Origin: Bacillota bacterium
Lineage (GTDB): Bacteria; Bacillota; Clostridia; Lachnospirales; Lachnospiraceae
Length of the DNA stretch: 64,000 bases
NCBI GenBank assembly: GCA_023460575.1
Contig: JAEWPQ010000030.1
Coordinates: 1-64,000 of the forward strand
Direction of reading: 5' to 3'
Shown here: positions 8,083 to 15,703 of the stretch, in pieces
How the letters are laid out: each line of letters begins with the position of its first letter
Numbering within the stretch: the stretch's first letter is position 1
Translations under genes and position numbers: made by a program
The notes under the pieces: model-generated
Database searches by the model: none
The model's input: only the letters and a program-made list of their open reading frames with translations
Told to the model about the DNA's origin: nothing

Positions 8083-8853
8083 ATGGGAAGAATCATTGCG
8101 ATAGCAAACCAGAAAGGCGGAGTCGGTAAAACGACTACTGCAATTAACCTATCAGCTTGTCTTGCAGAGTCAGGACAGCGGGTATTAGCTGTGGATTTTG
8201 ATCCACAGGGGAACGAAACAAGCGGACTGGGTATGGATAAGTCAGCTATTGAGCGTACCATATATGATCTGCTGGTAGGAGAGTGTGAGATTGAAGAATG
8301 TTTGATTACTAACGTTCAGGAAAATCTCGATCTATTGCCATCGAATGTGGATCTGGCAGGAGCTGAAATAGAACTGTTGGAAATCGAAAATAAGGAGATA
8401 CTCCTTAAGTCATATCTTGAAAAAGTCAAGAAAAACTATGATTTTATTATTATAGATTGTCCTCCGTCATTGAGTCTATTGACAATTAATGCCTTAACTG
8501 CAGCAAATACTGTACTAGTACCCATTCAATGCGAATATTATGCATTGGAAGGACTTAGTCAGGTATTAAAAACAGTGAATTTAGTAAAAAAGAAACTGAA
8601 TCCTTCATTAGAAATGGAAGGCGTGGTATTTACAATGTATGATGCGAGAACAAATCTCTCGTTGGAAGTTGTTGAAAGTGTAAAGAACAATCTAAATCAG
8701 AACATTTATAAAACAATCATACCCAGAAATGTCAGACTGGCAGAGGCTCCCAGCCATGGAATGCCGATCAATTTATATGATTCCAGATCAGCGGGAGCGG
8801 AAAGCTACCGGTTATTGGCGGCAGAAGTTATCAGCAGAGGAGAAGAGATCTAG
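8083..8853 (+). CDS. parA: Chromosome partitioning ATPase ParA (Soj)
   Basis: A 256-residue Walker-type ATPase. The deviant Walker A motif KGGVGKTTTAINLSACLA lies at residues 11-28, Walker A' near VLAVDFDPQGN and Walker B near FIIIDCPPSLSLL (about 125-137). The C-terminal APSHGMPINLYD segment is typical of Soj. It works with ParB on the adjacent parS sites, regulating DnaA and origin segregation. parB follows after a 2-bp gap with an overlapping ribosome site, so they form one operon. Confidence 0.96.
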   Translation: MGRIIAIANQKGGVGKTTTAINLSACLAESGQRVLAVDFDPQGNETSGLGMDKSAIERTIYDLLVGECEIEECLITNVQENLDLLPSNVDLAGAEIELLEIENKEILLKSYLEKVKKNYDFIIIDCPPSLSLLTINALTAANTVLVPIQCEYYALEGLSQVLKTVNLVKKKLNPSLEMEGVVFTMYDARTNLSLEVVESVKNNLNQNIYKTIIPRNVRLAEAPSHGMPINLYDSRSAGAESYRLLAAEVISRGEEI

Positions 8854-8855
8854 AT

Positions 8856-9800
8856 ATGGCAAAGAGAACAGGTTTAGGAAAAGGACTTGGTGCGATTTTT
8901 GGAGATGAAGTAATGGAATCTGTAGCAGAAGAACAGGAAATAAGAAATCATAAAGAGGCAGATCATACCGCTGCATCTTCTAATAAAGAAAAACCGGATT
9001 CAGAAACAGGAAAGGAAATGTTTATAAAAATTTCCATGGTTGAGCCCAATCACAATCAGCCGAGAAAAGAATTCCGTGAAGAAGCGCTGATTGAATTAGC
9101 TGAATCAATGAAGGAGTATGGCGTTCTGCAGCCTCTTCTGGTTCAAAAAAAGGGCGATTATTATGAAATAATCGCCGGGGAACGGAGATGGCGGGCGGCT
9201 AAGCTGGCTGGATTAAAAGAAGTACCGGTAGTAATACGGGAATATACAAAACAGCAGTCTATGGAAATTGCTCTGATTGAAAACGTACAAAGAGAAGATT
9301 TAAATCCTATAGAAGAAGCCAGAGCTTATTCTATTTTGATGCAGGAGTTTGGATTAAAGCAGGAAGAAATCGCAGCCAGGGTAGCAAAGAATCGGGTTAC
9401 CATAACTAATAGTATGCGATTATTAAAGCTGGACGAACGTATTCAGGATATGCTCATTCAGGATCAAATTAGCAGCGGACACGCCAGAGCATTATTAGCA
9501 GTAGAGGATCAGGATTTACAGTATCAGCTTGCTGGGAAGATTGTAGCTGAGAATTTAAGCGTCCGGGAAGTAGAAAAGCTCGTAAAATCCTTATCAAAAA
9601 AGAAAGAACCAAAGGAAATCAGAGAAGAAGATGAAAGCATTACACTGATTTTCAGGGAACTGGAAGATCGAATGAAAACTGCCATGGGTACGAAGGTCAG
9701 CATCAACCGCAAAGATAAAAATAAAGGAAGAGTTGAAATCGAGTACTATTCTGAGGCAGAATTGGAAAGAATAGTAGAGTTATTAGAATCCATAAGATAA
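8856..9800 (+). CDS. parB: Chromosome partitioning protein ParB (Spo0J)
   Basis: A 314-residue CTP-dependent parS-binding clamp. The N-terminus has the ParA-stimulating RTGLGKGLGAIFG motif. A ParB/Srx domain begins at about residue 54 with NHNQPRKEF, and the GERRWRAAKLAG box is at about 107-118. The helix-turn-helix region that reads parS follows (LKQEEIAARVAKNRVTITN), and the C-terminal dimerisation domain is at about 250-314. The linker at about 25-50 is charged and variable, as usual. Its targets are the three parS sites 1-2 kb upstream. Confidence 0.96.
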   Translation: MAKRTGLGKGLGAIFGDEVMESVAEEQEIRNHKEADHTAASSNKEKPDSETGKEMFIKISMVEPNHNQPRKEFREEALIELAESMKEYGVLQPLLVQKKGDYYEIIAGERRWRAAKLAGLKEVPVVIREYTKQQSMEIALIENVQREDLNPIEEARAYSILMQEFGLKQEEIAARVAKNRVTITNSMRLLKLDERIQDMLIQDQISSGHARALLAVEDQDLQYQLAGKIVAENLSVREVEKLVKSLSKKKEPKEIREEDESITLIFRELEDRMKTAMGTKVSINRKDKNKGRVEIEYYSEAELERIVELLESIR

Positions 9801-9824
9801 CATCATGGAAGTGAGGACGAAAGA

Positions 9825-10331
9825 ATGGATAACAGTATATTGAATCAGTTGCCGGTTGATCCTGCTTTTTTAATCATAGGATTATCCGTGCTTACATTAA
9901 TATTACTGATCGTTGTAATTATATGTATCATTCAGATTAGAAAACTATATCGCAGATATGATTTTTTTATGAGGGGCAAGGACGCAGAAACACTTGAGGG
10001 CATTATTATGGAACAAATGGAGGATATTGCCCAGTTAAAATCAGAGGATCGTGCCAATAAAGATTCCCTTCGAAATACAAACAAAAACTATAGAAGTGCA
10101 TTTCAGAAGTTTGGACTTGTAAAATATAACGCATTTAAAGGAATGGGCGGTAATTTAAGCTTTACTATGGCATTGCTTGATTATACTAACAGTGGCTTTG
10201 TGCTGAATTCTGTTCACAGCAGAGAAGGGTGTTATGTCTACATTAAAGAAGTAGAAAGAGGAGAGACAGAAGTACTTTTGGGAAGCGAAGAAAAAGAGGC
10301 TCTGGAACGGGCGTTGGGATATCATTCTTAA
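9825..10331 (+). CDS. DUF4446 family membrane-anchored protein
   Basis: A 168-residue protein with one N-terminal transmembrane segment (about 15-37, FLIIGLSVLTLILLIVVIIC) and a cytoplasmic domain with a short coiled coil (about 55-85). The globular part contains FGLVKYNAFKGMGGNLSF and LDYTNSGFVLNSVHSREG, the features I associate with DUF4446. It follows parB by 24 bp and is often found there in clostridia. No function is established; the position suggests a link to the cell envelope or segregation but this is inference. Confidence 0.85.
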   Translation: MDNSILNQLPVDPAFLIIGLSVLTLILLIVVIICIIQIRKLYRRYDFFMRGKDAETLEGIIMEQMEDIAQLKSEDRANKDSLRNTNKNYRSAFQKFGLVKYNAFKGMGGNLSFTMALLDYTNSGFVLNSVHSREGCYVYIKEVERGETEVLLGSEEKEALERALGYHS

Positions 10332-10356
10332 AAACACGGTTTTTACCGTGTTTTTT
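10331..10356 (+). terminator. Intrinsic terminator of the parA-parB-DUF4446 operon
   Basis: AAAACACGGT-TTTT-ACCGTGTTTT forms a 10-bp stem with a 4-nt loop and an immediate T-tract. It begins at the last base of the preceding stop codon. Confidence 0.9.
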
Positions 10357-10374
10357 AATATAATTTTATAGATA

Positions 10375-10509
10375 ATGATCGAAGAATATGGACCAGCTTT
10401 GAGCGGAATGTATTCGGTTGACGATAACTTAATGAAAGTATTTTATTTACAAAATGCCAAAGCTGTAATCCATTCACTTACCAGTGAAAAAAGAGAAATT
10501 ATATTCTGA
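10375..10509 (+). CDS. Possible 44-residue small ORF or gene remnant
   Basis: An uninterrupted ATG-to-TGA frame encodes 44 residues beginning MIEEYGPALSGMYSVDD and ending LTSEKREIIF. Composition looks protein-like, but there is no Shine-Dalgarno sequence before the ATG and a TAG sits two codons upstream. It begins directly after the DUF4446 terminator, with no promoter seen, and ends one base before the end of the converging coaW gene. I do not recognise it. It could be a small protein, a decayed 3' end of a lost gene, or chance. Confidence 0.25.
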   Translation: MIEEYGPALSGMYSVDDNLMKVFYLQNAKAVIHSLTSEKREIIF

Positions 10510-11352
10510 TTAACGGATTTCAGTCATTTCCAGGTGATGCTCTTCTGTAAGAGCTGCACCGATGGCAGTTCCGTATTCAGCCTGTTCAGGAATAATAAAG
10601 TGCACATCAAACATGGTCTCCAGGGATTGGAAGATCTCCCTGCATTGAGGAAATTTAGAAAGGTTTCCTGTCATAACAAAATCATTAATATTGCTGTTTA
10701 ATGAGGATAGAATGGCGGACTTTCCGATTACCTGGAGTACCATATGAATAATTCCGATTGCAATATCCTCATCTGTTACAAAACCTCTCACTTTTCCAAA
10801 GTTTGATGCTGTTGCAGTTAAGGGCAGCCCGGGAAGAGGGGTTCTTGATATATCTTGAATCTGTAAATCAATGTTGCTTAAATTACCTCTGCTGGCCAGG
10901 TCCATAATATGGGAGATATCCTGAGTTTTTAACAGCAGGCTGGATAGACCCAGGATGGTTCCTCCTCCGATACCAATACCTCCCGTATGAACGATAGAGT
11001 CACCATTCACCTGAACCAGGGAAGTACCGGTTCCCATACTAACCACAATTAAATCTTTTAATCCGGTAAAATATTGACCGCCTAATCCGTTACAGGTAAA
11101 TTCATTCACCTTATAGGTTGGGATTCCATAAAGAGGCTGTTCCACGTAAGCACTCCCTACCCCCGTTATCATGATTTTTTCTATTTCATTCAACTGGATG
11201 TTATTATCATAGATAAACTTGCCCAGAGCTCCGAATAAGGAAGCAATGGGATTATCCGCTTTCACAAATGTGGGTATTTTCAATTTATGATCCTGAAAAC
11301 CTACAATCTTTGTTGTACTTCCTCCAAGATCAATTCCAATGGTTATTTTCAT
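10510..11352 (-). CDS. coaW: Type II pantothenate kinase (CoaW/fumble-like)
   Basis: A 280-residue ASKHA-fold kinase with the phosphate-1 motif ITIGIDLGGSTTKIVGF at the N-terminus, phosphate-2 motif VVSMGTGTSLVQVNG (about 103-117), HTGGIGIGGGTILGL and a C-terminal EYGTAIGAAL adenosine motif. This pattern matches staphylococcal-type CoaW, which phosphorylates pantothenate in the first step of CoA synthesis and is typically insensitive to CoA feedback. It is monocistronic on the reverse strand and lies next to adhE, an enzyme that uses acetyl-CoA, though no operon link exists. Confidence 0.85.
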   Translation of the reverse strand: MKITIGIDLGGSTTKIVGFQDHKLKIPTFVKADNPIASLFGALGKFIYDNNIQLNEIEKIMITGVGSAYVEQPLYGIPTYKVNEFTCNGLGGQYFTGLKDLIVVSMGTGTSLVQVNGDSIVHTGGIGIGGGTILGLSSLLLKTQDISHIMDLASRGNLSNIDLQIQDISRTPLPGLPLTATASNFGKVRGFVTDEDIAIGIIHMVLQVIGKSAILSSLNSNINDFVMTGNLSKFPQCREIFQSLETMFDVHFIIPEQAEYGTAIGAALTEEHHLEMTEIR

Positions 11353-11418
11353 AATGTCCCCTTAAATCGTGTTATATGATCTGGCCTGCCGGACTTTTAG
11401 AAGCAGGTATTAAGGCTA

Positions 11419-11447
11419 ACTATACCATAATTATAGGTAAAAGCCAA
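11419..11447 (-). promoter_or_regulatory. Promoter of coaW
   Basis: On the reverse strand TTGGCT (11447-11442), a 17-bp spacer, then TATAGT (11424-11419), about 67 bp before the coaW start codon. Confidence 0.55.
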
Positions 11448-11677
11448 GTTCTTAAATGTGTTCATAAAAGCCGCATAGGAGCTGGGCATTTCATAAAAAT
11501 ATTTCGATTAAAAATGACGAAAATATATGATGTAAGGGATTATTGAATATTCTATATCATTATAAACCCATAAATCCCCTTATTTTATAAGAATTAGTAG
11601 GTTCAGAACGTTTCTTATATAAGTAAAAAAATATTTATAAATAATACATAAAAAAAATATCGAACGCTGTATATTTT

Positions 11678-11691
11678 TGTGAGTTATCACA
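11678..11691. promoter_or_regulatory. Palindromic operator candidate abutting the adhE -35 box
   Basis: TGTGA-GTTA-TCACA is a perfect 14-bp palindrome ending at the base before the TTGACA -35 box. The arms resemble Rex or CRP/FNR half-sites, but the 4-bp centre is shorter than the 6 bp expected for the usual Rex (TTGTGA-N6-TCACAA) or CRP site. A redox-responsive regulator is a natural guess for adhE, not proven. Confidence 0.55.
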
Positions 11692-11720
11692 TTGACAAAA
11701 AAATAACGATAGAATATAAT
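11692..11720 (+). promoter_or_regulatory. Consensus sigma-A promoter of adhE
   Basis: TTGACA, a 17-bp spacer and TATAAT match the consensus at all 12 positions. The predicted transcript begins near 11727, leaving a 5' leader of about 70 nt before the start codon at 11799. Confidence 0.9.
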
Positions 11721-11798
11721 AAAATCGTAAAGATCGTTAAAAAAATATCGATCAAGAAACCAATGGGATTGATACTTATAAAATGGAGGAAAATCAAG

Positions 11799-14414
11799 AT
11801 GGCAAAAAAAGAAGAACTGGTTAAGGTTCCCCAGATAATTGATAGTGTAGATACCCTGATCGCAAAAATGGAGGCAATGAGAGAAGCTCAGAGAGTATTC
11901 GCAACCTTCACTCAGGAGCAGGTTGATAAAATCTTTTATGAGGCAGCCAGCGCTGCAAATAAATTAAGAATCCCTCTTGCAAAGATGGCTGTTGAAGAAA
12001 CAGGGATGGGCGTTGCAGAGGATAAAGTAATTAAAAACAATTATGCAGCTGAATATATCTATAATTCTTATAAAGATACGAAAACCTGCGGTGTTATAGA
12101 AGAAGATAAGGCTTTTGGAATTAAGAAAATTGCAGAGCCAATCGGTCTGGTAGCTGCTGTTATTCCTACCACAAACCCAACTTCAACTGCCATCTTCAAA
12201 ACACTGATCAGCTTAAAGACAAGAAATGCAATTATCATTTCCCCACACCCAAGGGCGAAAAACTGTACGATTGCAGCTGCAAAGGTAGTTCTTGATGCGG
12301 CTGTCAAGGCAGGTGCACCAGAAGGAATTATCGGCTGGATTGATGTACCTTCACTGGAACTGACCAACGAGGTTATGAGAAGTGCAGATATCATTCTGGC
12401 AACAGGCGGTCCTGGAATGGTAAAGGCTGCTTATTCTTCCGGTAAGCCGGCTCTGGGCGTTGGCGCAGGCAATACTCCGGTTATCATTGATGATACGGCA
12501 GATATTAAGATGGCAGTTAACTCCATCATTCATTCCAAAACATTTGATAACGGTATGATTTGTGCGTCTGAGCAGTCTGTTACTGTTCTTGAAAAGGTTT
12601 ATGACGCAGTTAAGAAAGAATTTGCAGCAAGAGGCTGCTACTTCTTAAAGGGCGATGAAATTGATAAAGTACGTAAAACCATTATTATCAATGGTGCTTT
12701 AAATGCCAAGATTGTTGGTCAGAAGGCTCATACCATTGCAAAGCTTGCCGGAGTTGAAGTTCCGGAATCAACAAAGATTTTAATCGGTGAAGTAGAAAGC
12801 GTACATCTTGAGGAAGAATTTGCACATGAGAAACTGTCTCCGGTTCTGGCAATGTATAAAGCTAAGACCTTTGACGAGGCCATTGAAAAGGCAGAACAGC
12901 TGGTTGCAGACGGCGGTTATGGACATACTGCTTCTCTGTATGTGAATGTAAATGAAACGGAAAAGATGGCAAAACATGCAGCTGCAATGAAGACCTGCCG
13001 TATTCTGGTTAATACTCCATCTTCTCATGGCGGTATCGGCGATATTTATAACTTTAAGTTACAGCCATCCCTGACTCTGGGCTGCGGTTCCTGGGGAGGA
13101 AACTCTGTATCTGAAAATGTCGGCGTTAAGCATTTGCTGAATATTAAAACCGTTGCTGAGAGGAGAGAGAACATGCTGTGGTTCAGAAATCCAGAGAAAG
13201 TTTATTTCAAAAAGGGATGTATGCCGGTTGCGCTTAGTGAGTTAAAGGATGTTTATAACAAAAAGAGAGCATTTGTAGTAACAGACTCTTTCCTTTATAT
13301 GAATGGCTATACCAAGGCAATTACCGATAAGCTGAATGAAATGGGCATTGTATATACGGTGTTCTCAGATGTTCAGCCAGACCCGACTCTTGCAAATGCA
13401 GAGGCCGGTGCAGCTGCTATGAAGGCATTCCAGCCTGATACAATCATCGCACTGGGCGGTGGTTCGGCCATGGATGCTGCGAAAATCATGTGGGTAATGT
13501 ACGAGCACCCGGAAGTTGACTTCCAGGATATGGCGATGCGTTTTATGGATATCCGTAAGAGAGTTTACACATTCCCGAAGATGGGCGAGAAAGCATATTT
13601 TGTAGCAATCCCAACTTCTTCCGGTACAGGTTCTGAGGTAACTTCTTTCGCTGTTATCACAGATCAGAATACAGGAGTAAAATATCCTCTTGCAGATTAT
13701 CAGTTAATGCCAAATATGTCCATTGTTGATGCGGACAATATGATGAGCCAGCCAAAGGGTCTGACCAGTGCTTCTGGTATTGATGTTCTGACTCACGGAC
13801 TGGAAGCTTACGCTTCTGTGATGGCGTCTGATTATACTGACGGCCTTGCACTGAAGTCTATGAAAAATGTATTTGAATATCTGCCAACTGCTTATAACGA
13901 CGGAACCAATGTAGAAGCCAGATGCAAGATGGCAGATGCTTCCTGTATGGCTGGTATGGCATTTAACAATGCATTCTTAGGAGTTTGCCATTCTATGGCT
14001 CATAAATTGGGAGCTTACCACCATATTCCTCACGGTGTGGCAAATGCATTGTTAATCACTCTGGTTATGGAGTTTAATGCTTCAGAAGTTCCGGCAAAGA
14101 TGGGAACCTTCCCGCAGTATCAGTATCCCCATACTCTTGCAAGATATGCAGAATGTGCACGCTTCTGTGGAGTTGAAGGCAAGGATGATGCAGAAGTATT
14201 GAAGAAATTCATTGCCAAGGTTGAGGAATTAAAGAAGGCAGTAGGCATTAAGGCAACGATTAAAGATTACGGCGTTGATGAGAAGTACTTCTTAGACACA
14301 CTGGATGAGATGGTTGAGAATGCATTTGATGATCAGTGTACCGGTGCAAACCCAAGATATCCACTGTTCAGCGAAATTAAGGAAATGTATTTAAAGGCTT
14401 ACTACGGTAAATAA
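11799..14414 (+). CDS. adhE: Bifunctional acetaldehyde-CoA/alcohol dehydrogenase AdhE
   Basis: An 871-residue fusion that reduces acetyl-CoA to acetaldehyde and then ethanol, regenerating NAD+ in fermentation. The N-terminal aldehyde dehydrogenase half contains catalytic Cys255 in NGMICASEQS. The C-terminal iron-type alcohol dehydrogenase half has IIALGGGSAMDAAK, AIPTSSGTGSEVTSF and the iron-binding histidines in GVCHSMAHKLGAYHHIPHG (about 730-748). The frame is open 40 codons further upstream, but that extension crosses the -10 box and lacks a ribosome site. The ATG at 11799 has GGAGGA 8 bp upstream and begins MAKKEELVKVP, so it was chosen. AdhE usually assembles into spirosomes. Confidence 0.97.
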   Translation: MAKKEELVKVPQIIDSVDTLIAKMEAMREAQRVFATFTQEQVDKIFYEAASAANKLRIPLAKMAVEETGMGVAEDKVIKNNYAAEYIYNSYKDTKTCGVIEEDKAFGIKKIAEPIGLVAAVIPTTNPTSTAIFKTLISLKTRNAIIISPHPRAKNCTIAAAKVVLDAAVKAGAPEGIIGWIDVPSLELTNEVMRSADIILATGGPGMVKAAYSSGKPALGVGAGNTPVIIDDTADIKMAVNSIIHSKTFDNGMICASEQSVTVLEKVYDAVKKEFAARGCYFLKGDEIDKVRKTIIINGALNAKIVGQKAHTIAKLAGVEVPESTKILIGEVESVHLEEEFAHEKLSPVLAMYKAKTFDEAIEKAEQLVADGGYGHTASLYVNVNETEKMAKHAAAMKTCRILVNTPSSHGGIGDIYNFKLQPSLTLGCGSWGGNSVSENVGVKHLLNIKTVAERRENMLWFRNPEKVYFKKGCMPVALSELKDVYNKKRAFVVTDSFLYMNGYTKAITDKLNEMGIVYTVFSDVQPDPTLANAEAGAAAMKAFQPDTIIALGGGSAMDAAKIMWVMYEHPEVDFQDMAMRFMDIRKRVYTFPKMGEKAYFVAIPTSSGTGSEVTSFAVITDQNTGVKYPLADYQLMPNMSIVDADNMMSQPKGLTSASGIDVLTHGLEAYASVMASDYTDGLALKSMKNVFEYLPTAYNDGTNVEARCKMADASCMAGMAFNNAFLGVCHSMAHKLGAYHHIPHGVANALLITLVMEFNASEVPAKMGTFPQYQYPHTLARYAECARFCGVEGKDDAEVLKKFIAKVEELKKAVGIKATIKDYGVDEKYFLDTLDEMVENAFDDQCTGANPRYPLFSEIKEMYLKAYYGK

Positions 14415-14468
14415 ATATAAACTGACATAAGAATAGTAACACTTTCTTTTGACAGGACAATGAAAAAG

Positions 14469-14508
14469 AGAGCAGATTTGGATTGAGTTCAAATCTGTTC
14501 TTTTTTTT
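14469..14508. terminator. Bidirectional terminator between adhE and the LacI gene
   Basis: AGAGCAGATTTG pairs with CAAATCTGTTCT (12 bp, one G-U) around a 9-nt loop. It is followed by a run of eight T on the forward strand, and on the reverse strand by CTCTTTTTC, so it can serve both converging genes. Confidence 0.9.
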
Positions 14509-14531
14509 GTTGTCCTTTTTTTCATAGAGTA

Positions 14532-15545
14532 TTAAGTAGATTTTCTAAGGACCAGAGTGGTACTGATCTCGATTTTTACAGGGTAAGAGGATTTGGTCTG
14601 AATAAGCTCAGCCATACGCTTTGCTGCCATCATTCCCATATATTGCTTGGGTACGTGAATGGTTGTGAGGGGTGGGTCCAGGAAGGTACACAAGGGCATA
14701 TTATCAAAACCTATCACGGCGACATCCTGTGGAACCCGGTATCCGTTTTCCTTTAATGCTTTAATGGCGCCGGCTGCAATAAGGTCATTGTCTGCAAAGT
14801 AACAGTCTGACGGAGTTTCTCCCTGTTTTAAAATAGCCGTCATGTCAGCATATGCACCATCCATTGACGGAGATAATTTGTAAACCTTTGAATTGGAAAC
14901 GGACATACCGTTCATTCTGACTGCCTGGTAGAAGCCGTCAGATCTTTGCTCAAAATTCTTAATGGGATAAGAGGATTTTAAATATCCCGGTTGTTTTTTT
15001 CTCTTTCTGATCAGATAGTTTGCTGCAAAAAAAGCACCCTGTACATTATCAATTATGACACAGTCTGTGCTCCGGTTTTCAAAACAGGTATCTACGACTA
15101 CGACAGGAACAGGGAGATTTAAAAATGGTTTGAAATCTTCTTCCGCCATCTCTGTTCCCAGAAGCAGAATGCCCCGGCAGCCCAGACGTACCATCTCTGA
15201 GACTTTGGAAGAAATATCATCTTCTTCATAAAGATAAGAAATATTCAGGTAATAACAGGCCTCTTTACAGCCGGCATCAATTCCTTCTGATAATTGGGAA
15301 AAGAAAGGGGTATCTGAAACAACGGCACCGTTTTTCTTATATATGATAAATTGTATCATGCCGTGGGGGCTGGTATTCACGGTGGTTTCTTTTATTCTTG
15401 AAAAGTCATAATCATGTTCTTTGGCAGCCTCTATGACCTTCTTCCTCGTCTGGGTGCTGACACCTGGCTTATGATTAAGAGCCATGGAGACTGCAGCCTC
15501 TGAAAGATTAAGTAGTTTAGCAAGCTCCTTTGCTGTTATGGACAT
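14532..15545 (-). CDS. LacI-family transcriptional regulator (sugar locus)
   Basis: A 337-residue LacI/GalR repressor. The N-terminal helix-turn-helix and hinge read ITAKELAKLLNLSEAAVSMA and NHKPGVSTQTRKKVIEAA. A periplasmic-binding-like effector domain follows (DNDLIAAGAIKALKENGYRV and VIGFDNMPLCTFLDPPLTTI). It is divergent from the isomerase-transketolase-kinase operon. The shared 158-bp gap contains two inverted repeats built on ACTTAA/TTAAGT, so it very likely controls that operon and itself. The ligand is unknown. Confidence 0.9.
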   Translation of the reverse strand: MSITAKELAKLLNLSEAAVSMALNHKPGVSTQTRKKVIEAAKEHDYDFSRIKETTVNTSPHGMIQFIIYKKNGAVVSDTPFFSQLSEGIDAGCKEACYYLNISYLYEEDDISSKVSEMVRLGCRGILLLGTEMAEEDFKPFLNLPVPVVVVDTCFENRSTDCVIIDNVQGAFFAANYLIRKRKKQPGYLKSSYPIKNFEQRSDGFYQAVRMNGMSVSNSKVYKLSPSMDGAYADMTAILKQGETPSDCYFADNDLIAAGAIKALKENGYRVPQDVAVIGFDNMPLCTFLDPPLTTIHVPKQYMGMMAAKRMAELIQTKSSYPVKIEISTTLVLRKST

Positions 15546-15586
15546 CAGGATGGGCTCCTTTCATACAGATAAACTCTTTTTTATCA

Positions 15587-15602
15587 ACTTAACAGATTAA
15601 GT
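15587..15602. promoter_or_regulatory. LacI operator candidate 1
   Basis: ACTTAACAGATTAAGT has perfect 6-bp arms around a 4-bp centre. It lies about 45 bp upstream of the LacI start codon, where it could act in autoregulation. The same ACTTAA/TTAAGT arms recur in the second site at 15631. Confidence 0.65.
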
Positions 15603-15630
15603 AGATTAAGTCAATAAAATACTATATTTT

Positions 15631-15655
15631 ACTTAATTATTAATTGTAATTAAGT
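15631..15655. promoter_or_regulatory. LacI operator candidate 2, over the operon promoter
   Basis: Perfect 9-bp arms ACTTAATTA and TAATTAAGT flank a 7-bp centre. The right arm overlaps the -35 region of the promoter at 15644, so binding would block polymerase. Confidence 0.65.
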
Positions 15656-15672
15656 TTGCTCCAGTAAATAAT
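15644..15672 (+). promoter_or_regulatory. Promoter of the isomerase-transketolase-kinase operon
   Basis: TTGTAA (15644-15649), a 17-bp spacer and AATAAT (15667-15672), about 30 bp upstream of the isomerase start codon. It overlaps the second inverted repeat. Confidence 0.6.
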
Positions 15673-15703
15673 ATGGGTAACAGTTAAAAAAGGAGACATG
15701 TAT

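Larger units (their letters stand above)
11353..11798. other. 446-bp divergent intergenic region between coaW and adhE
   Basis: Very A/T-rich, with back-to-back promoters: a reverse-strand promoter for coaW near 11419-11447 and a strong forward promoter for adhE at 11692-11720. Between them GGGATT (near 11539) can pair with AATCCC (near 11573) around an A/T-rich loop. The 72 nt between the adhE promoter and its start codon contain repeated ATCG-type half-sites but no riboswitch I can recognise. Confidence 0.7.

Noticed and set aside
11678..11691. Firm assignment of the adhE palindrome to Rex or CRP
   Set aside because: The 4-bp centre does not match the 6-bp centre of usual Rex and CRP sites, so only a generic operator call is made.
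11679..11798. 40-codon N-terminal extension of adhE
   Set aside because: It would start upstream of the -35 box of a consensus promoter, so it cannot be on the transcript; the ATG at 11799 has a ribosome site and the standard family N-terminus.
15698..15703. ATG at 15698 as the isomerase start
   Set aside because: It lies only about 2 bp from the GGAGA ribosome site; the ATG at 15704 has normal spacing.
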